64,000 nt of DNA from Acidobacteriota bacterium (GCA_029861955.1 JAOTYK010000005.1:85045-149044); one strand, 5' to 3'. Shown: positions 34,306-42,385, counted from the stretch's first letter. A program made the numbers and translations. The notes: generated by a model from the sequence alone, not told the origin.

Positions 34306-34336
34306 AGGTAATGTTAACAATTACCTCAGAGGTAAT
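34306..34336. promoter_or_regulatory. Three-heptamer AGGTAAT operator candidate
   Basis: AGGTAAT occurs at 34306-34312 and 34330-34336 on the plus strand and as its complement ATTACCT at 34320-34326. The first two form a perfect inverted repeat around GTTAACA. The cluster ends 6 bases before the regulator's ATG, in the gap shared with the divergent NTF2-like gene. This is the expected place for an autoregulatory XRE operator. Confidence 0.6.
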
Positions 34337-34342
34337 GATCTT

Positions 34343-35140
34343 ATGGAAACCTTCGGGGAACAGCTTCGGGGCTGGCGATCTCACCGCGGCCTCAGTCAGC
34401 TTTCATTAGGACTCAACGCCGGGACCTCGTCCCGGCATATCTCGTTCCTCGAGACCGGTCGCTCTCGGCCCAGCCGGAAGATGGTCCTGCAGCTGGCCCG
34501 CACGATGGATCTTCCGCTACGCCAGCAGAATGCGTGGCTGACCAGCGCCGGCTTCGCACCGATCTTCGGTGAACGGACCCTGGACGACGACGAGCTGCGC
34601 AAGGCTCGGGAGGCGGTGACCTACCTACTCGCCGCGCACGAGCCCTATCCAGCCCTGGCCATGGATCGGCACTGGCAATTCGTCGCCTGGAACCGCCCGC
34701 AGTTCCTGATGCTGCAGCCGTTGGCCGACGAGAACGGCTCGCTCAGCGGGATCAACGCGTTGGACCTGATCTTCCAGCCGGGACCGGTCCGTCAACAGCT
34801 CCTCAACTGGGAAGAGGTGGCCATGGCCGTCTTGCGACGGCTCCACCGGCAACGGGTCCGGGTGGGAAACGACGATCGGCTTCAACAACTGTGGGATCGG
34901 TCGATCGCGGCCCCCGACGTCGCCCCGCTCCTGAAGCGGCGTGACCTGGAGAAGAGCCCTCCACCGCTGGTGCCGATGAAGATGGACTACGGGGACCAGC
35001 AGGTGACCTGGATCAACACTCTGGCCAGCTTCGGTGCCGTCGGCGACGCGACCCTGGAAGAGCTGGTCATCGAATCGTTCTACCCCGCCGACGATGCAAC
35101 CCGGGCCTTCGCGGAGCGACTTGCCTCTTCTGGATCGTGA
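34343..35140 (+). CDS. XRE-family transcriptional regulator with MmyB-like C-terminal domain
   Basis: This is a 265-residue protein. The helix-turn-helix occupies residues 8-60 ('LRGWRSHRGLSQLSLGLNA', then 'SSRHISFLETGRSRPS'). Residues 90-255 match the MmyB-like ligand-binding domain ('PYPALAMDRHWQFVAWN', 'LIFQPGPVRQQLLNWEE', 'LASFGAVGDATLEELVIE'), thought to bind fatty-acid-like ligands. I chose the ATG at 34343 because the helix-turn-helix begins there. The longer reading runs back into the divergent gene. Regulators of this class commonly control the adjacent divergent gene, here the NTF2-like exported protein. An AGGTAAT heptamer cluster immediately upstream is the likely binding site. 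Confidence 0.88.
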   Translation: METFGEQLRGWRSHRGLSQLSLGLNAGTSSRHISFLETGRSRPSRKMVLQLARTMDLPLRQQNAWLTSAGFAPIFGERTLDDDELRKAREAVTYLLAAHEPYPALAMDRHWQFVAWNRPQFLMLQPLADENGSLSGINALDLIFQPGPVRQQLLNWEEVAMAVLRRLHRQRVRVGNDDRLQQLWDRSIAAPDVAPLLKRRDLEKSPPPLVPMKMDYGDQQVTWINTLASFGAVGDATLEELVIESFYPADDATRAFAERLASSGS

Positions 35141-35147
35141 CTGTATA

Positions 35148-35169
35148 GTGTCCTATGACATTAGGACAC
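35148..35169. promoter_or_regulatory. Perfect 8-base inverted repeat upstream of the GspG-like gene
   Basis: GTGTCCTA (35148-35155) and TAGGACAC (35162-35169) form a perfect inverted repeat around TGACAT, centred 42 bases before the GTG start at 35200 and 8 bases after the XRE gene stop. With no T tract it looks more like a regulator site than a terminator. Confidence 0.45.
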
Positions 35170-35199
35170 CTATTCAGACGAGACAACGGAGGAGAGATC

Positions 35200-36000
35200 G
35201 TGAAGAGACATAACTGGTTGATTCTATTGATGTTGGCGGCCATGCCGGCGACCGCCGCTCCTGGCGAGGTGATGGAACTCTCCCCGGGCGAGACCGCCAC
35301 CGCCCACGCCCTGATGACGGGCGTGATGGTGATCGAGAGCGAGAGAGAGTCAGGGACCGCCTGCCCCTTCGATGACCTCCTGCTCCATGAGGCCGGCGAG
35401 CTGCAGACGATCTTGCCCGCAGAGGTGCGTGCAGGCCTGATCGTCCAGGATGGCTGGACCCGACCGCTGCAGGTCTGGTGCAGCGACCAGCACTGGGCAT
35501 TGATCAGCTTCGGTGACGACGGCCAGCAGGGTTCCGACTATGTGGCCTCCCTCCCCACCATCGACGAAACCGGCGACGACTTCCTGGTCTTCGACGGCGA
35601 ACTGGTGGCCGCACCGGGTCACGTCCTGGAGGCGATGGAGAGGGGAAAGCAGAGACGAACGATGGCCGACATGCGCTCCATCGGGATCGTCTTCGAGGCC
35701 TACCATCTGGATAACGACGCGTGGCCCAGCCAGCCGGTGGACAAGCTGGAGCCGATCGTCAAGATCGAGCTAGCGGTGCAGCCGATCTACATCCGCAGTC
35801 TGCCTCTCAAGGATGCGTGGGGGAATGCGTTCGTCTACTGGACCGATGGCGAGAGCTACCGTGTCGTCTCTTCCGGCAAGGACGGCGTGTTCGAGGCCGA
35901 CTACACCGTCGAGGCCGGACTGGGAGAGATCACATCCGATGACCCGGCCAGGGATATCGTCTTCGCCAACGGCGAGTACGAACAGTGGCCGGCATTCTGA
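35200..36000 (+). CDS. Exported protein with a GspG-like head domain but no pilin helix
   Basis: This is a 266-residue protein. Translation probably starts at the GTG at 35200, preceded by GGAGGAG, giving a signal peptide ('NWLILLMLAAMPATAA'). Residues 20-135 are unrecognised. From about 147 the sequence follows the globular part of the major pseudopilin GspG: 'RRTMADMRSIGIVFEAYHL', 'LPLKDAWGNAFVYWTDG', 'YRVVSSGKDGVFE'. The prepilin leader and long N-terminal helix that build the pilus are missing, so it cannot be a normal pseudopilin. It may use the head domain as a periplasmic or secreted binding module. The gene stands alone and converges with the next gene, with 4 bases between the stops. 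Confidence 0.7.
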   Translation: MKRHNWLILLMLAAMPATAAPGEVMELSPGETATAHALMTGVMVIESERESGTACPFDDLLLHEAGELQTILPAEVRAGLIVQDGWTRPLQVWCSDQHWALISFGDDGQQGSDYVASLPTIDETGDDFLVFDGELVAAPGHVLEAMERGKQRRTMADMRSIGIVFEAYHLDNDAWPSQPVDKLEPIVKIELAVQPIYIRSLPLKDAWGNAFVYWTDGESYRVVSSGKDGVFEADYTVEAGLGEITSDDPARDIVFANGEYEQWPAF

Positions 36001-36004
36001 TGGA

Positions 36005-36547
36005 CTATTCGAGCAGTTCAACTTCCATCTGAACGTAGCCCTCCAGGTCGTCGACGGCGCTGGCGTGAACCAGATCCAACGGCTTCCCGGGGGTCAACGT
36101 GGTGTTGACGGTCAGTTGGCGAGTCTCGATAGTCGGAGCAGCGCCGTCGACACCGGCGACAAGCCGACTGTCCTCGATGTCGGCGACAATACGAATCGCA
36201 TCCTTGTCCACGAGCCAGGCTGCGACGTTCGCGACGAAACCGATGTTCTGATAGGTAATCGCGCCGTCCGCACCGCCGGTCGGGATCGGTACACGCTGAC
36301 CACTGAGTAGCTTCGACCCCGGAGTCCCCGGGGCGACGATCAGTTCGAAAGACTTGATGGGAATACGCTTCGCGTTTTCCATCTTGCCGATTCGAACGGT
36401 CACGAGCACGTTGTCCGTCGCCATGTCGCGGTTCGACGAATCGCTTTGGGCGAGAGCCATCGGTGCTGTTGCCAGAAGCAAAACCACCATCCAGACTGTT
36501 CGGGTGAGCCAGGCTGAGCGTTGAAGTCGTTGATTCACTCGGTCCAT
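36005..36547 (-). CDS. Exported hypothetical protein
   Basis: This is a 180-residue protein with a signal peptide (about 1-34, 'VWMVVLLLATAPMALAQ') and an AAGGAG ribosome site. The mature part is beta-rich with no cysteines: 'NVLVTVRIGKMENAKRIPI', 'KSFELIVAPGTPGSKLLSG', 'QNIGFVANVAAWLVDKDAI'. It ends in charged strands with the phrase 'LTVNTTLTPGKPLDL'. I do not recognise the family. It is the last gene of a minus-strand run of small exported proteins (37665 to 36005), with the upstream gene 26 bases away, so it is probably cotranscribed. Confidence 0.6.
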   Translation of the reverse strand: MDRVNQRLQRSAWLTRTVWMVVLLLATAPMALAQSDSSNRDMATDNVLVTVRIGKMENAKRIPIKSFELIVAPGTPGSKLLSGQRVPIPTGGADGAITYQNIGFVANVAAWLVDKDAIRIVADIEDSRLVAGVDGAAPTIETRQLTVNTTLTPGKPLDLVHASAVDDLEGYVQMEVELLE

Positions 36548-36573
36548 CGGGTAACTCCTTGTTGGTCTAGTAA

Positions 36574-37173
36574 TCAGTCGGCGAAGGCGTCCGTCGGCGT
36601 CCAGGTCGAGTCGATGATACTCGGGCGAAACTTCGAGCGGCTCTTCGCAAGGACATCCTTGTTTGCGTCGAAGGCCGACGTCGGCTCCCAGGTTGGATCG
36701 ATCGGAGACTGGCTCCAGGTTGACGGATTGAAGTTGTTCTGTGTGTGAGGGTCCATGTTCCAGTCGGTCGACGGGGTCCAGCGCGAGTCGATCACGCCTT
36801 TCTGAAACGTGGCGGGTTTGCCGAGCACCGCCAGCTGATCTTCGGTGCGTGGGGCCGAGATCGTCGGGCCCGCCAGGGTCTCCGGCTCCGCAACACGCAT
36901 GCCCGTGGGCGCGGTGGACGGTGGGTCGCTGTCACCGACGTGGACCGCACGAACCAACTCTACCGGAAAGGCAAGCTCTGTTCGGGATTCCAGTGTGAGG
37001 ATGAACACGCCTCCGTCTCGTCGAACCGCGATGCCGTGAAGCTTGCGCCCGTCGACAAGTTCCAGCGTGGTTTCCTGCGCGAGATGGCCGGACGGCACCA
37101 CCGTCGCGATTACGAAAACGATTACACCGAGGAGGCAAACGCCTCGCCACTTTCGCCGAGTCCGGGGCAACAC
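36574..37173 (-). CDS. Exported protein with tandem WTPT repeats
   Basis: This is a 199-residue protein. The signal or anchor helix is 'GVCLLGVIVFVIATVVPSG'. A small beta-domain follows (30-80, 'TTLELVDGRKLHGIAVRRD'). The C-terminal 80 residues hold three spaced copies of the motif 'IDSRWTPSTDW', 'IDPTWEPTSAF' and 'IDSTWTPTDAF', plus a related 'FNPSTWSQSP'. Such Trp/Pro repeats could be binding or partner-recruiting peptides. Translation starts at a GTG that directly touches the TAG of the preceding DUF4136 gene, so it probably depends on reinitiation. The family is unknown to me. Confidence 0.6.
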   Translation of the reverse strand: MLPRTRRKWRGVCLLGVIVFVIATVVPSGHLAQETTLELVDGRKLHGIAVRRDGGVFILTLESRTELAFPVELVRAVHVGDSDPPSTAPTGMRVAEPETLAGPTISAPRTEDQLAVLGKPATFQKGVIDSRWTPSTDWNMDPHTQNNFNPSTWSQSPIDPTWEPTSAFDANKDVLAKSRSKFRPSIIDSTWTPTDAFAD

Positions 37174-37665
37174 CTACTCGGGTGGATACTGACGAAACAT
37201 CTTTCGGGTCACGCGATCAATCTTCTTGCGAAGCTTTGGCAATTTTGGATCGCCCATTACCTCGCTGGCAAATCCTCGCCACACGGTCCGGCCCGACTGA
37301 GGGTCGATGAGATCGATCATGAGGACGCCCTCGGACTTGACGACGACGTCGGATGTGATGACACCGAAATCGGCCACCCGGGCATAACTTCCGGTCGTGA
37401 GAGCCTGTCCCGACACGAACGTATGACTCGAAATCTGGAGATCGGCCTGGCCGGTCTCCAGTGAAACCAGTCCCTTCGCGAGCAACTCTCGCTCGACGGC
37501 TTCGGTGATCAACGTTGCGATCTCGGGGCGAGCAGCCCTTGGCCCCTCGGCCCAGGCGAACGTCCTGTACGCGCTGAAGTCGACGTCACTCTCGTGTTCG
37601 ATCGTCAGTTCCGCGATGGCAGGAAATGACGAGATAAGGGCCAATACCATCAGAATCGTTCTCAT
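37174..37665 (-). CDS. DUF4136 family exported protein
   Basis: This is a 163-residue exported protein with signal peptide 1-18 and the DUF4136 pattern: 'DVDFSAYRTFAWAEGPRA' near the start, 'ADLQISSHTF' in the middle, 'GVLMIDLIDPQSGRTVWRG' and a C-terminal helix 'LRKKIDRVTRKMFRQYPPE'. DUF4136 proteins are periplasmic or lipid-anchored and of unknown biochemical role. This copy has no lipobox. Two paralogues lie at 39833 and 58656. It leads a three-gene minus-strand run. Confidence 0.85.
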   Translation of the reverse strand: MRTILMVLALISSFPAIAELTIEHESDVDFSAYRTFAWAEGPRAARPEIATLITEAVERELLAKGLVSLETGQADLQISSHTFVSGQALTTGSYARVADFGVITSDVVVKSEGVLMIDLIDPQSGRTVWRGFASEVMGDPKLPKLRKKIDRVTRKMFRQYPPE

Positions 37666-37703
37666 TGGATTCTCCGAACAACGTAATGGAGGATGCTCAC
37701 ACT

Positions 37704-38363
37704 CTACCCATCATTCCGAGATGAGGCCACTTTGCTCGTCAGCTGCAAACTGACCAGACGGGCGACAAGGACGACGAGATAGATCTGACCGAATGCGGCC
37801 TCCAACCAGGCGAGGGTTCGGGCGGTATGACTGACCGGCGTGATATCGCCGTAGCCCAGCGTGGTCAGCGTCACGAAGCTGAAATAGATCATCGGTTGGC
37901 CGGCGTCCTCGGCCGTTCGTTGTACCGCGCCGCTGAACGCCTGCGGGTCGTTCAGGATCACCCACGCGTACAGCAGCCCCCACGCCACACCGAACACGAC
38001 ATACGCGGCGATCGCACCCTGAATCTTGTCCCAGGTTGCGGCCTCGTCGCGGAGGACATCGATCACGATCACGACCGCGATAAACAGTAGGAACGCGGCG
38101 AAGACGGCGATCTTCGATTGAGCGTAGTGGTGTGAGCCGAAGATGAAACTTGATAACTGGGAGAGCGCCGCCAGCGCGGCCAGCACGATCACCACGATGC
38201 GGGCCTTCCGATGCTGTAGTGCTGCGAGAACGCCGAACAACATCACAACCAGGGAGCTGACGCCGAAGACATAGGAACTCTCGACCGTGCCGCCGAGAAT
38301 CAGAGGTGCGACCACGAGGGCGAGCAACGCAATCAGGAGCAACGTGTATTTGTATCTCTCCAC
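37704..38363 (-). CDS. Potassium-channel-like membrane protein
   Basis: This is a 219-residue integral membrane protein with about six hydrophobic segments and, before the last one, the potassium selectivity filter 'TLTTLGYGDITPVS' (filter TLGYGD at about 169-174). The voltage-sensor arginines of S4 are missing and there is no cytoplasmic RCK domain, so it looks like a simple ungated or ligand-independent K+ channel. The GTG at 38363 is preferred, since upstream in-frame codons overlap the previous gene and are arginine-rich. The stop of the upstream exported protein (38371) lies 7 bases away, so they are cotranscribed. Confidence 0.85.
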   Translation of the reverse strand: MERYKYTLLLIALLALVVAPLILGGTVESSYVFGVSSLVVMLFGVLAALQHRKARIVVIVLAALAALSQLSSFIFGSHHYAQSKIAVFAAFLLFIAVVIVIDVLRDEAATWDKIQGAIAAYVVFGVAWGLLYAWVILNDPQAFSGAVQRTAEDAGQPMIYFSFVTLTTLGYGDITPVSHTARTLAWLEAAFGQIYLVVLVARLVSLQLTSKVASSRNDG

Positions 38364-38370
38364 CCGTCCG

Positions 38371-38853
38371 TCACCGTGTTCGATAGACAAACAACGAAAC
38401 CATCGCGCCGGACGTCGTCTCGTTGTAGACATAGACCCGGTAGCGCGGGAACGCGACCTTGGCCGTCTGTTGGTCCGAGATGAAGATCGCACTCGATAAT
38501 CCGCGAATGTCGACGCTGGCCTCAAGTGGGAAGATGAACTCCCCTTCGGTGCGAAGTAACTCCGTGAACACGGGCATGTCGGGAATTAGAATGACGCCGA
38601 CTTTTCCGGACTCCGGAATTCCCTCCTTGAACTCTCCACCCAGACTGAACACCAGCTCGGAGAATCCGTCGGTCTGGATGGTTCCTGCATCCACGAGTTG
38701 GGTGGTGTCACTTCGTTCAACGGGTGGAACCTGAACCCGCTCGAACGAGACGAACCAGTTGGTATTGTCCGCGCCAATCGTCGTCGAGCCGAGGAGCAGT
38801 AAAGCGACGGTGACGGATAGGACCAGACGATGACTTCGCATTCGATGGGACAT
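38371..38853 (-). CDS. Exported hypothetical protein upstream of the potassium channel
   Basis: This is a 160-residue protein with an AAGGAG ribosome site and a signal peptide (about 1-28, 'LVLSVTVALLLLGSTTIGA'). The mature part is beta-rich ('NTNWFVSFERVQVPPVE', 'GFSELVFSLGGEFKEG', 'AFPRYRVYVYNETTSGAM') and without cysteines. I recognise no family. It lies 7 bases before a K+ channel gene and could be a periplasmic companion, though nothing in the sequence proves interaction. Confidence 0.6.
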   Translation of the reverse strand: MSHRMRSHRLVLSVTVALLLLGSTTIGADNTNWFVSFERVQVPPVERSDTTQLVDAGTIQTDGFSELVFSLGGEFKEGIPESGKVGVILIPDMPVFTELLRTEGEFIFPLEASVDIRGLSSAIFISDQQTAKVAFPRYRVYVYNETTSGAMVSLFVYRTR

Positions 38854-38923
38854 GGTTGACTCCTTGAGGGGCGACCCGAAAAGGTTAGCATGTCGAGGGA
38901 TCCGCTTCGGCTAGAATGCCGAC

Positions 38924-39754
38924 GTGCGAACCGTCTTGATTCCAGTCCTGTTGATGGCGGCGTGCATGCCGGCAGCCGGTCAAGCGGGTGGCGCTGCCAC
39001 GGATCCCTCATCCCTCGTGAACCACGCGTATACCGTCTCGGACACGGCGTTCTCCAATGTGGTCGGGCAATCGGTCCAGGCGGTTCGGTTGCCGATCTCG
39101 TACACGCTGCGATCGATGGAGGACCATGCCTGGGGTGCCACGCTTCACTTTCCGGTTTCCATCGGCCTTCATGAGTTTCAGGCCAGTGACGCGTTCGGCG
39201 GGGAACTGCGCGAGAATGTCGCGACCGTCAGTGCGATGGCGGGAGTCGAGTTTCAGGTCCCCACCGGCAAGCTCTGGGTCCTGCGGCCTTTCGCGGAGCT
39301 GGGTGCCGGCACGGATTTCGACGATGAGGAAGTCGCCTATATCTATTCTACCGGTATCCGTGGTGTTGCCGAGGTCCCCCGCGAGAAGCGCCTGTATCGG
39401 TTCGGGCTTGGATTGGACTACGACGGGGCGACCCTCGCCGGCGGAGGGCCAAGCGACGGCTTCACGACGCTCGAGACGGGTCTGGACGTCCGATTCCCGA
39501 TTTCGCGTTCGCTGGCTAGTCGGGGGGCCGACTGGAGCGTCTATGCAATCCGACGGCGATTTCTCGAAGCGCTCACGTTCGATCAACTCAATGGAGAGAC
39601 CATCGAACTGCGGAACCAGAATGAGCTCGGGGTCACACTGGGGTTCGATCGTCCGTTTGGCTTCTGGTTACTGAACATCAGCCGTATCGGGATCGGCGTT
39701 CGATTCGGGGAAAAACTGTCCTCTGTGCGGATCCTGTTTGGCGTACCGTTCTAG
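38924..39754 (+). CDS. Outer-membrane beta-barrel protein
   Basis: This is a 276-residue exported protein. GTG start, signal peptide 1-20 ('VLIPVLLMAACMPAAGQA'). The mature chain consists of alternating amphipathic strands ('SYTLRSMEDHAWGATLHF', 'LWVLRPFAELGAGTDF', 'LYRFGLGLDYDGATL') and ends in a C-terminal strand finishing with Phe, the usual BamA recognition feature. It is probably a 10-12-stranded barrel. The function, porin or enzyme, is not evident. The gene diverges from the exported/K+ channel pair with a 70-base gap. Confidence 0.75.
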   Translation: MRTVLIPVLLMAACMPAAGQAGGAATDPSSLVNHAYTVSDTAFSNVVGQSVQAVRLPISYTLRSMEDHAWGATLHFPVSIGLHEFQASDAFGGELRENVATVSAMAGVEFQVPTGKLWVLRPFAELGAGTDFDDEEVAYIYSTGIRGVAEVPREKRLYRFGLGLDYDGATLAGGGPSDGFTTLETGLDVRFPISRSLASRGADWSVYAIRRRFLEALTFDQLNGETIELRNQNELGVTLGFDRPFGFWLLNISRIGIGVRFGEKLSSVRILFGVPF

Positions 39755-39832
39755 CTGCGATCTGGTCACGGCGGTGGGATGCCGATATAATCGCGATCGA
39801 CTCCGTTCCGAAACTTCTTAGGGGAATCACCG

Positions 39833-40354
39833 ATGCGCAAGATGGATTTCGCTGTCGCTTTTTTTGTCGCGACACTGGCTATTGTTCCGGCCAGTGCAGC
39901 CGTCACGGTGGACTTCGACACCGACGTTAATTTTTCGGCGTACAAGACGTTCGCCTGGAAAGTCGGGACACCTGCCGAGAGCTCACTCATGGACAAGCGG
40001 ATCATGAAAGTCGTGGAGCAGCAGCTGGCGACGGTGGGCCTCATGCCGACTGACGGAGACCCCGACCTCTACCTCCTCTACCACGTCGCGCTCGATACCA
40101 CGCGTCGGGTCAACGTCGATGACTTCGGCTACATGGGACGATGGCGACGCCCGATTGCGGGGTCCGTCGACGTCGACGTCTACGATGTCGAGGTAGGAAC
40201 CTTGATTGTCGATCTTCTGGACGCCGGCAACGGTGAGACCGTCTGGCGCGGGATGGCAGAGAACGATATGCCGTCGAACCCGACCCCCGACAAGGTCGAG
40301 AAAAAGCTGAACAAGGTCTTGTCGAAGATGCTTCGCAAGTACCCTTCGGAGTAG
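39833..40354 (+). CDS. DUF4136 family exported protein
   Basis: This is a 173-residue exported protein with signal peptide ending 'PASAA', then the DUF4136 core: 'DTDVNFSAYKTFAWKVG', 'DPDLYLLYHVALDT', 'GTLIVDLLDAGNGETVWRG' and the helical tail 'KKLNKVLSKMLRKYPSE'. The ribosome site is AGGGGA. Five bases separate it from the following exported protein gene, which in turn overlaps a barrel gene, so the three form a plus-strand operon. It is closely related to the copy at 37174. The biochemical role of the family is unknown. Confidence 0.87.
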   Translation: MRKMDFAVAFFVATLAIVPASAAVTVDFDTDVNFSAYKTFAWKVGTPAESSLMDKRIMKVVEQQLATVGLMPTDGDPDLYLLYHVALDTTRRVNVDDFGYMGRWRRPIAGSVDVDVYDVEVGTLIVDLLDAGNGETVWRGMAENDMPSNPTPDKVEKKLNKVLSKMLRKYPSE

Positions 40355-40359
40355 ACACG

Positions 40360-40980
40360 ATGCGCAAGAACGCGACGATCGGCTTGATCTTGATGCTCTG
40401 TCTCGTCGCCGCGGGTCTTGCTAAAGACTCCCCGACGATCGTCGAGAGCTGGCGAAGTCCCACCCCCGTCCCGGGAAAGAACAACGACTTCCAGAAGCTG
40501 ATCGTTATCGGCATCACCGATGACCAGGAACTTCGTCACCACTTTGAGGACAAGTTTGTCAGCCATCTTCGTACTCAGAAGATCGACGGCGTAACGAGCT
40601 ATTCGCTGGTCGCCGACCTGCAGGCGATCGAAGATCGCAACGAGCTACTGGATCGGATCATGGAAGAGGGTATCGACGGCGCCATCAGTATCCGACTGGT
40701 CCCGCTCAAGAACGCTGACCACGGCGCGTGGGGCGAAAGCTGGGCCGCTGAGATGGAGAAGGACTCCAGCCTGCGGATGTTGATCGAGAAGACCCTTCCG
40801 GTCGAAGCCCGTGCAGCAACCCGATTCGGTCTAGAAATCGCGGTCTGGGAATCCATGAACTGGTACCGGGTCTGGGCCGGCCGCACCGACGGCCACAGGA
40901 AGGAACAACTAAGGAAACAATCGGGCGATTTCGTCGAGTTGACCATCGGCGCGCTGAATGAAGGGGGGCTCCTCCGATGA
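40360..40980 (+). CDS. Exported hypothetical protein (DUF4136 operon)
   Basis: This is a 206-residue protein with signal peptide 1-21 ('IGLILMLCLVAAGLA'). The mature part alternates helices and strands: 'FQKLIVIGITDDQELRHHF', 'SYSLVADLQAIEDRNELL', 'GIDGAISIRLVPLKNADH' and 'RFGLEIAVWESMNWYRVWA'. The layout resembles small alpha/beta proteins found beside DUF4136 genes in several phyla, but I cannot name the family. Its stop codon overlaps the ATG of the barrel gene (ATGA), so the two products are made together. Confidence 0.65.
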   Translation: MRKNATIGLILMLCLVAAGLAKDSPTIVESWRSPTPVPGKNNDFQKLIVIGITDDQELRHHFEDKFVSHLRTQKIDGVTSYSLVADLQAIEDRNELLDRIMEEGIDGAISIRLVPLKNADHGAWGESWAAEMEKDSSLRMLIEKTLPVEARAATRFGLEIAVWESMNWYRVWAGRTDGHRKEQLRKQSGDFVELTIGALNEGGLLR

Positions 40981-41798
40981 CGGTTCGAACTGTCCGATGG
41001 GCGTTGCTGTTTGTTCTGGCGTCGGCAACCGGCTCGTTTGCAGGCGGTTACTCGGACGACGATCATCCCTGGGACGACATGAGCGTGCGACTCGGTGGTT
41101 TCGCCATGCGATTCGACACATCGGCCCGTGTGGACTCAACGATGGGTAGCATCGGGACCGATCTGGATCTCGAGGCCGACACCAATCTGGATCGAGACAC
41201 CGTCGAGATTCGTCTCGACGGGCACGTCCGCTTTGGCAAACGACACCGCCTTGATTACGGCGTGTTGTCGATCCGCAGAAACGCCACACGCACGATCGAC
41301 CAGCAGATCGAGTTCCGGGATGTCGTCTTCGACATCAACTCCGATTTATCGACACGCTTGCAGAACGACCTCTACAAGGTCGCCTACCGCTACGACGCCG
41401 TACGTCGCGACCGGTGGGACCTTGGGGTCAGCGTCGGACTCAGTGCGTTTCGGATCGGGTTGGACCTGGAGGCGACGGCGGCTGGCGGCGGACCGCTGGT
41501 AGCGGAAGATGAGGATTTCGTCGCACCAATCCCCACGATCGGTGTGCACGCGGACATCGAACTTGCGAGGAACTGGTACTTCCGAGCTGGCGGTGAGTTT
41601 TTCGACATCAGCATCGACGACCGCCAGGGCGACCTCCTCGACGTTCGCGGTGCCGTCGACTGGTACCCGTTCCGACACTGGGGTTTCGGCATCGGGTTCA
41701 ATCGTGTCCGATTGGGTTACGAGAGTCACCGCCTTCCGAACGTGGACGTTACCTACGTCTACTCCGGTGCGATGGTCTACGCGAGCTATGTCCGATAG
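40977..41798 (+). CDS. Outer-membrane beta-barrel protein (DUF4136 operon)
   Basis: This is a 273-residue exported protein with signal peptide 1-22 and long alternating strands ('HRLDYGVLSIRRNATRTI', 'DVVFDINSDLSTRL', 'LYKVAYRYDAVRRDRWDLG', 'RNWYFRAGGEFFDISID') ending in 'YSGAMVYASYVR'. It looks like a barrel of 10-12 strands. The start overlaps the preceding stop by 4 bases. The operon order DUF4136, exported alpha/beta protein, barrel suggests they act together at the outer membrane. No enzymatic motif seen. Confidence 0.75.
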   Translation: MTVRTVRWALLFVLASATGSFAGGYSDDDHPWDDMSVRLGGFAMRFDTSARVDSTMGSIGTDLDLEADTNLDRDTVEIRLDGHVRFGKRHRLDYGVLSIRRNATRTIDQQIEFRDVVFDINSDLSTRLQNDLYKVAYRYDAVRRDRWDLGVSVGLSAFRIGLDLEATAAGGGPLVAEDEDFVAPIPTIGVHADIELARNWYFRAGGEFFDISIDDRQGDLLDVRGAVDWYPFRHWGFGIGFNRVRLGYESHRLPNVDVTYVYSGAMVYASYVR

Positions 41799-41803
41799 AG
41801 ACG

Positions 41804-42373
41804 CTAGAACTTGACCAGATAGTCCTTGGCCTCTAGACAGACGCTGAACGCCTTCTTGAAACCCTCCACGGCCTGACCGGTCTTCTGCTCGGCACTCTGC
41901 GCGCGTCGTTCGGCGCTCTCCGTCGCCTGTTGCTTGGCCGCCCGGCTGCGACGTCGTCCACGGATCAAGCCCGCGGCCGCACCCCAGGCGGCGCCATCGC
42001 CGGCATCGTCGTTGGCGATTTCACCGATCAGGGCCCCTGCGGCGGCGCCACGCACGGCTCCGGCGGCGCCGGCTCCGGCCCCTGCCATCTGGGCGGCTTC
42101 TTTTTCGCGCTCGGCTTGATCCCGCTCCGCATCGGCTCGCTTCGCGAGATCGAACGGATCAGAACCGGTGTTTCCGATCGCCCAGCTGTAACAAGCCGCT
42201 TCATCCTTCGACTGTTGCTCTGCGACCTGGCCATCTTTCGGAAACACGTAGACATCGATCGTCGCTGCGAGAGTCTTCCGCCCGGTGGGCTCGTCGGCGC
42301 TGTAGATCGGCGGGATGATCAACGAGGCCATGACTATCATTGCGAAGAACCCGATCACGAGTTTGTGTTTCAT
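41804..42373 (-). CDS. Glycine-zipper family exported protein
   Basis: This is a 189-residue exported protein with signal peptide ending 'PPIYSA' and an AGGAG ribosome site. After 'IDVYVFPKDGQVAEQQSKDEAACYSWA' (shown here in the shorter form 'FPKDGQVAEQQSKDEAACYS') comes a glycine-zipper region (about 95-140, 'GAGAGAAGAVRGAAAGALIG', 'GDGAAWGAAAGLIRG'), which can insert into or pack in membranes. A Lys/Arg/Ala/Gln-rich helix and a short C-terminal 'FSVCLEAKDYLVKF' follow, with cysteines at either end. Relatives are common envelope proteins of unknown role. It is the distal gene of the run starting at 45062. Confidence 0.78.
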   Translation of the reverse strand: MKHKLVIGFFAMIVMASLIIPPIYSADEPTGRKTLAATIDVYVFPKDGQVAEQQSKDEAACYSWAIGNTGSDPFDLAKRADAERDQAEREKEAAQMAGAGAGAAGAVRGAAAGALIGEIANDDAGDGAAWGAAAGLIRGRRRSRAAKQQATESAERRAQSAEQKTGQAVEGFKKAFSVCLEAKDYLVKF

Positions 42374-42385
42374 TGTCAGGATCTC

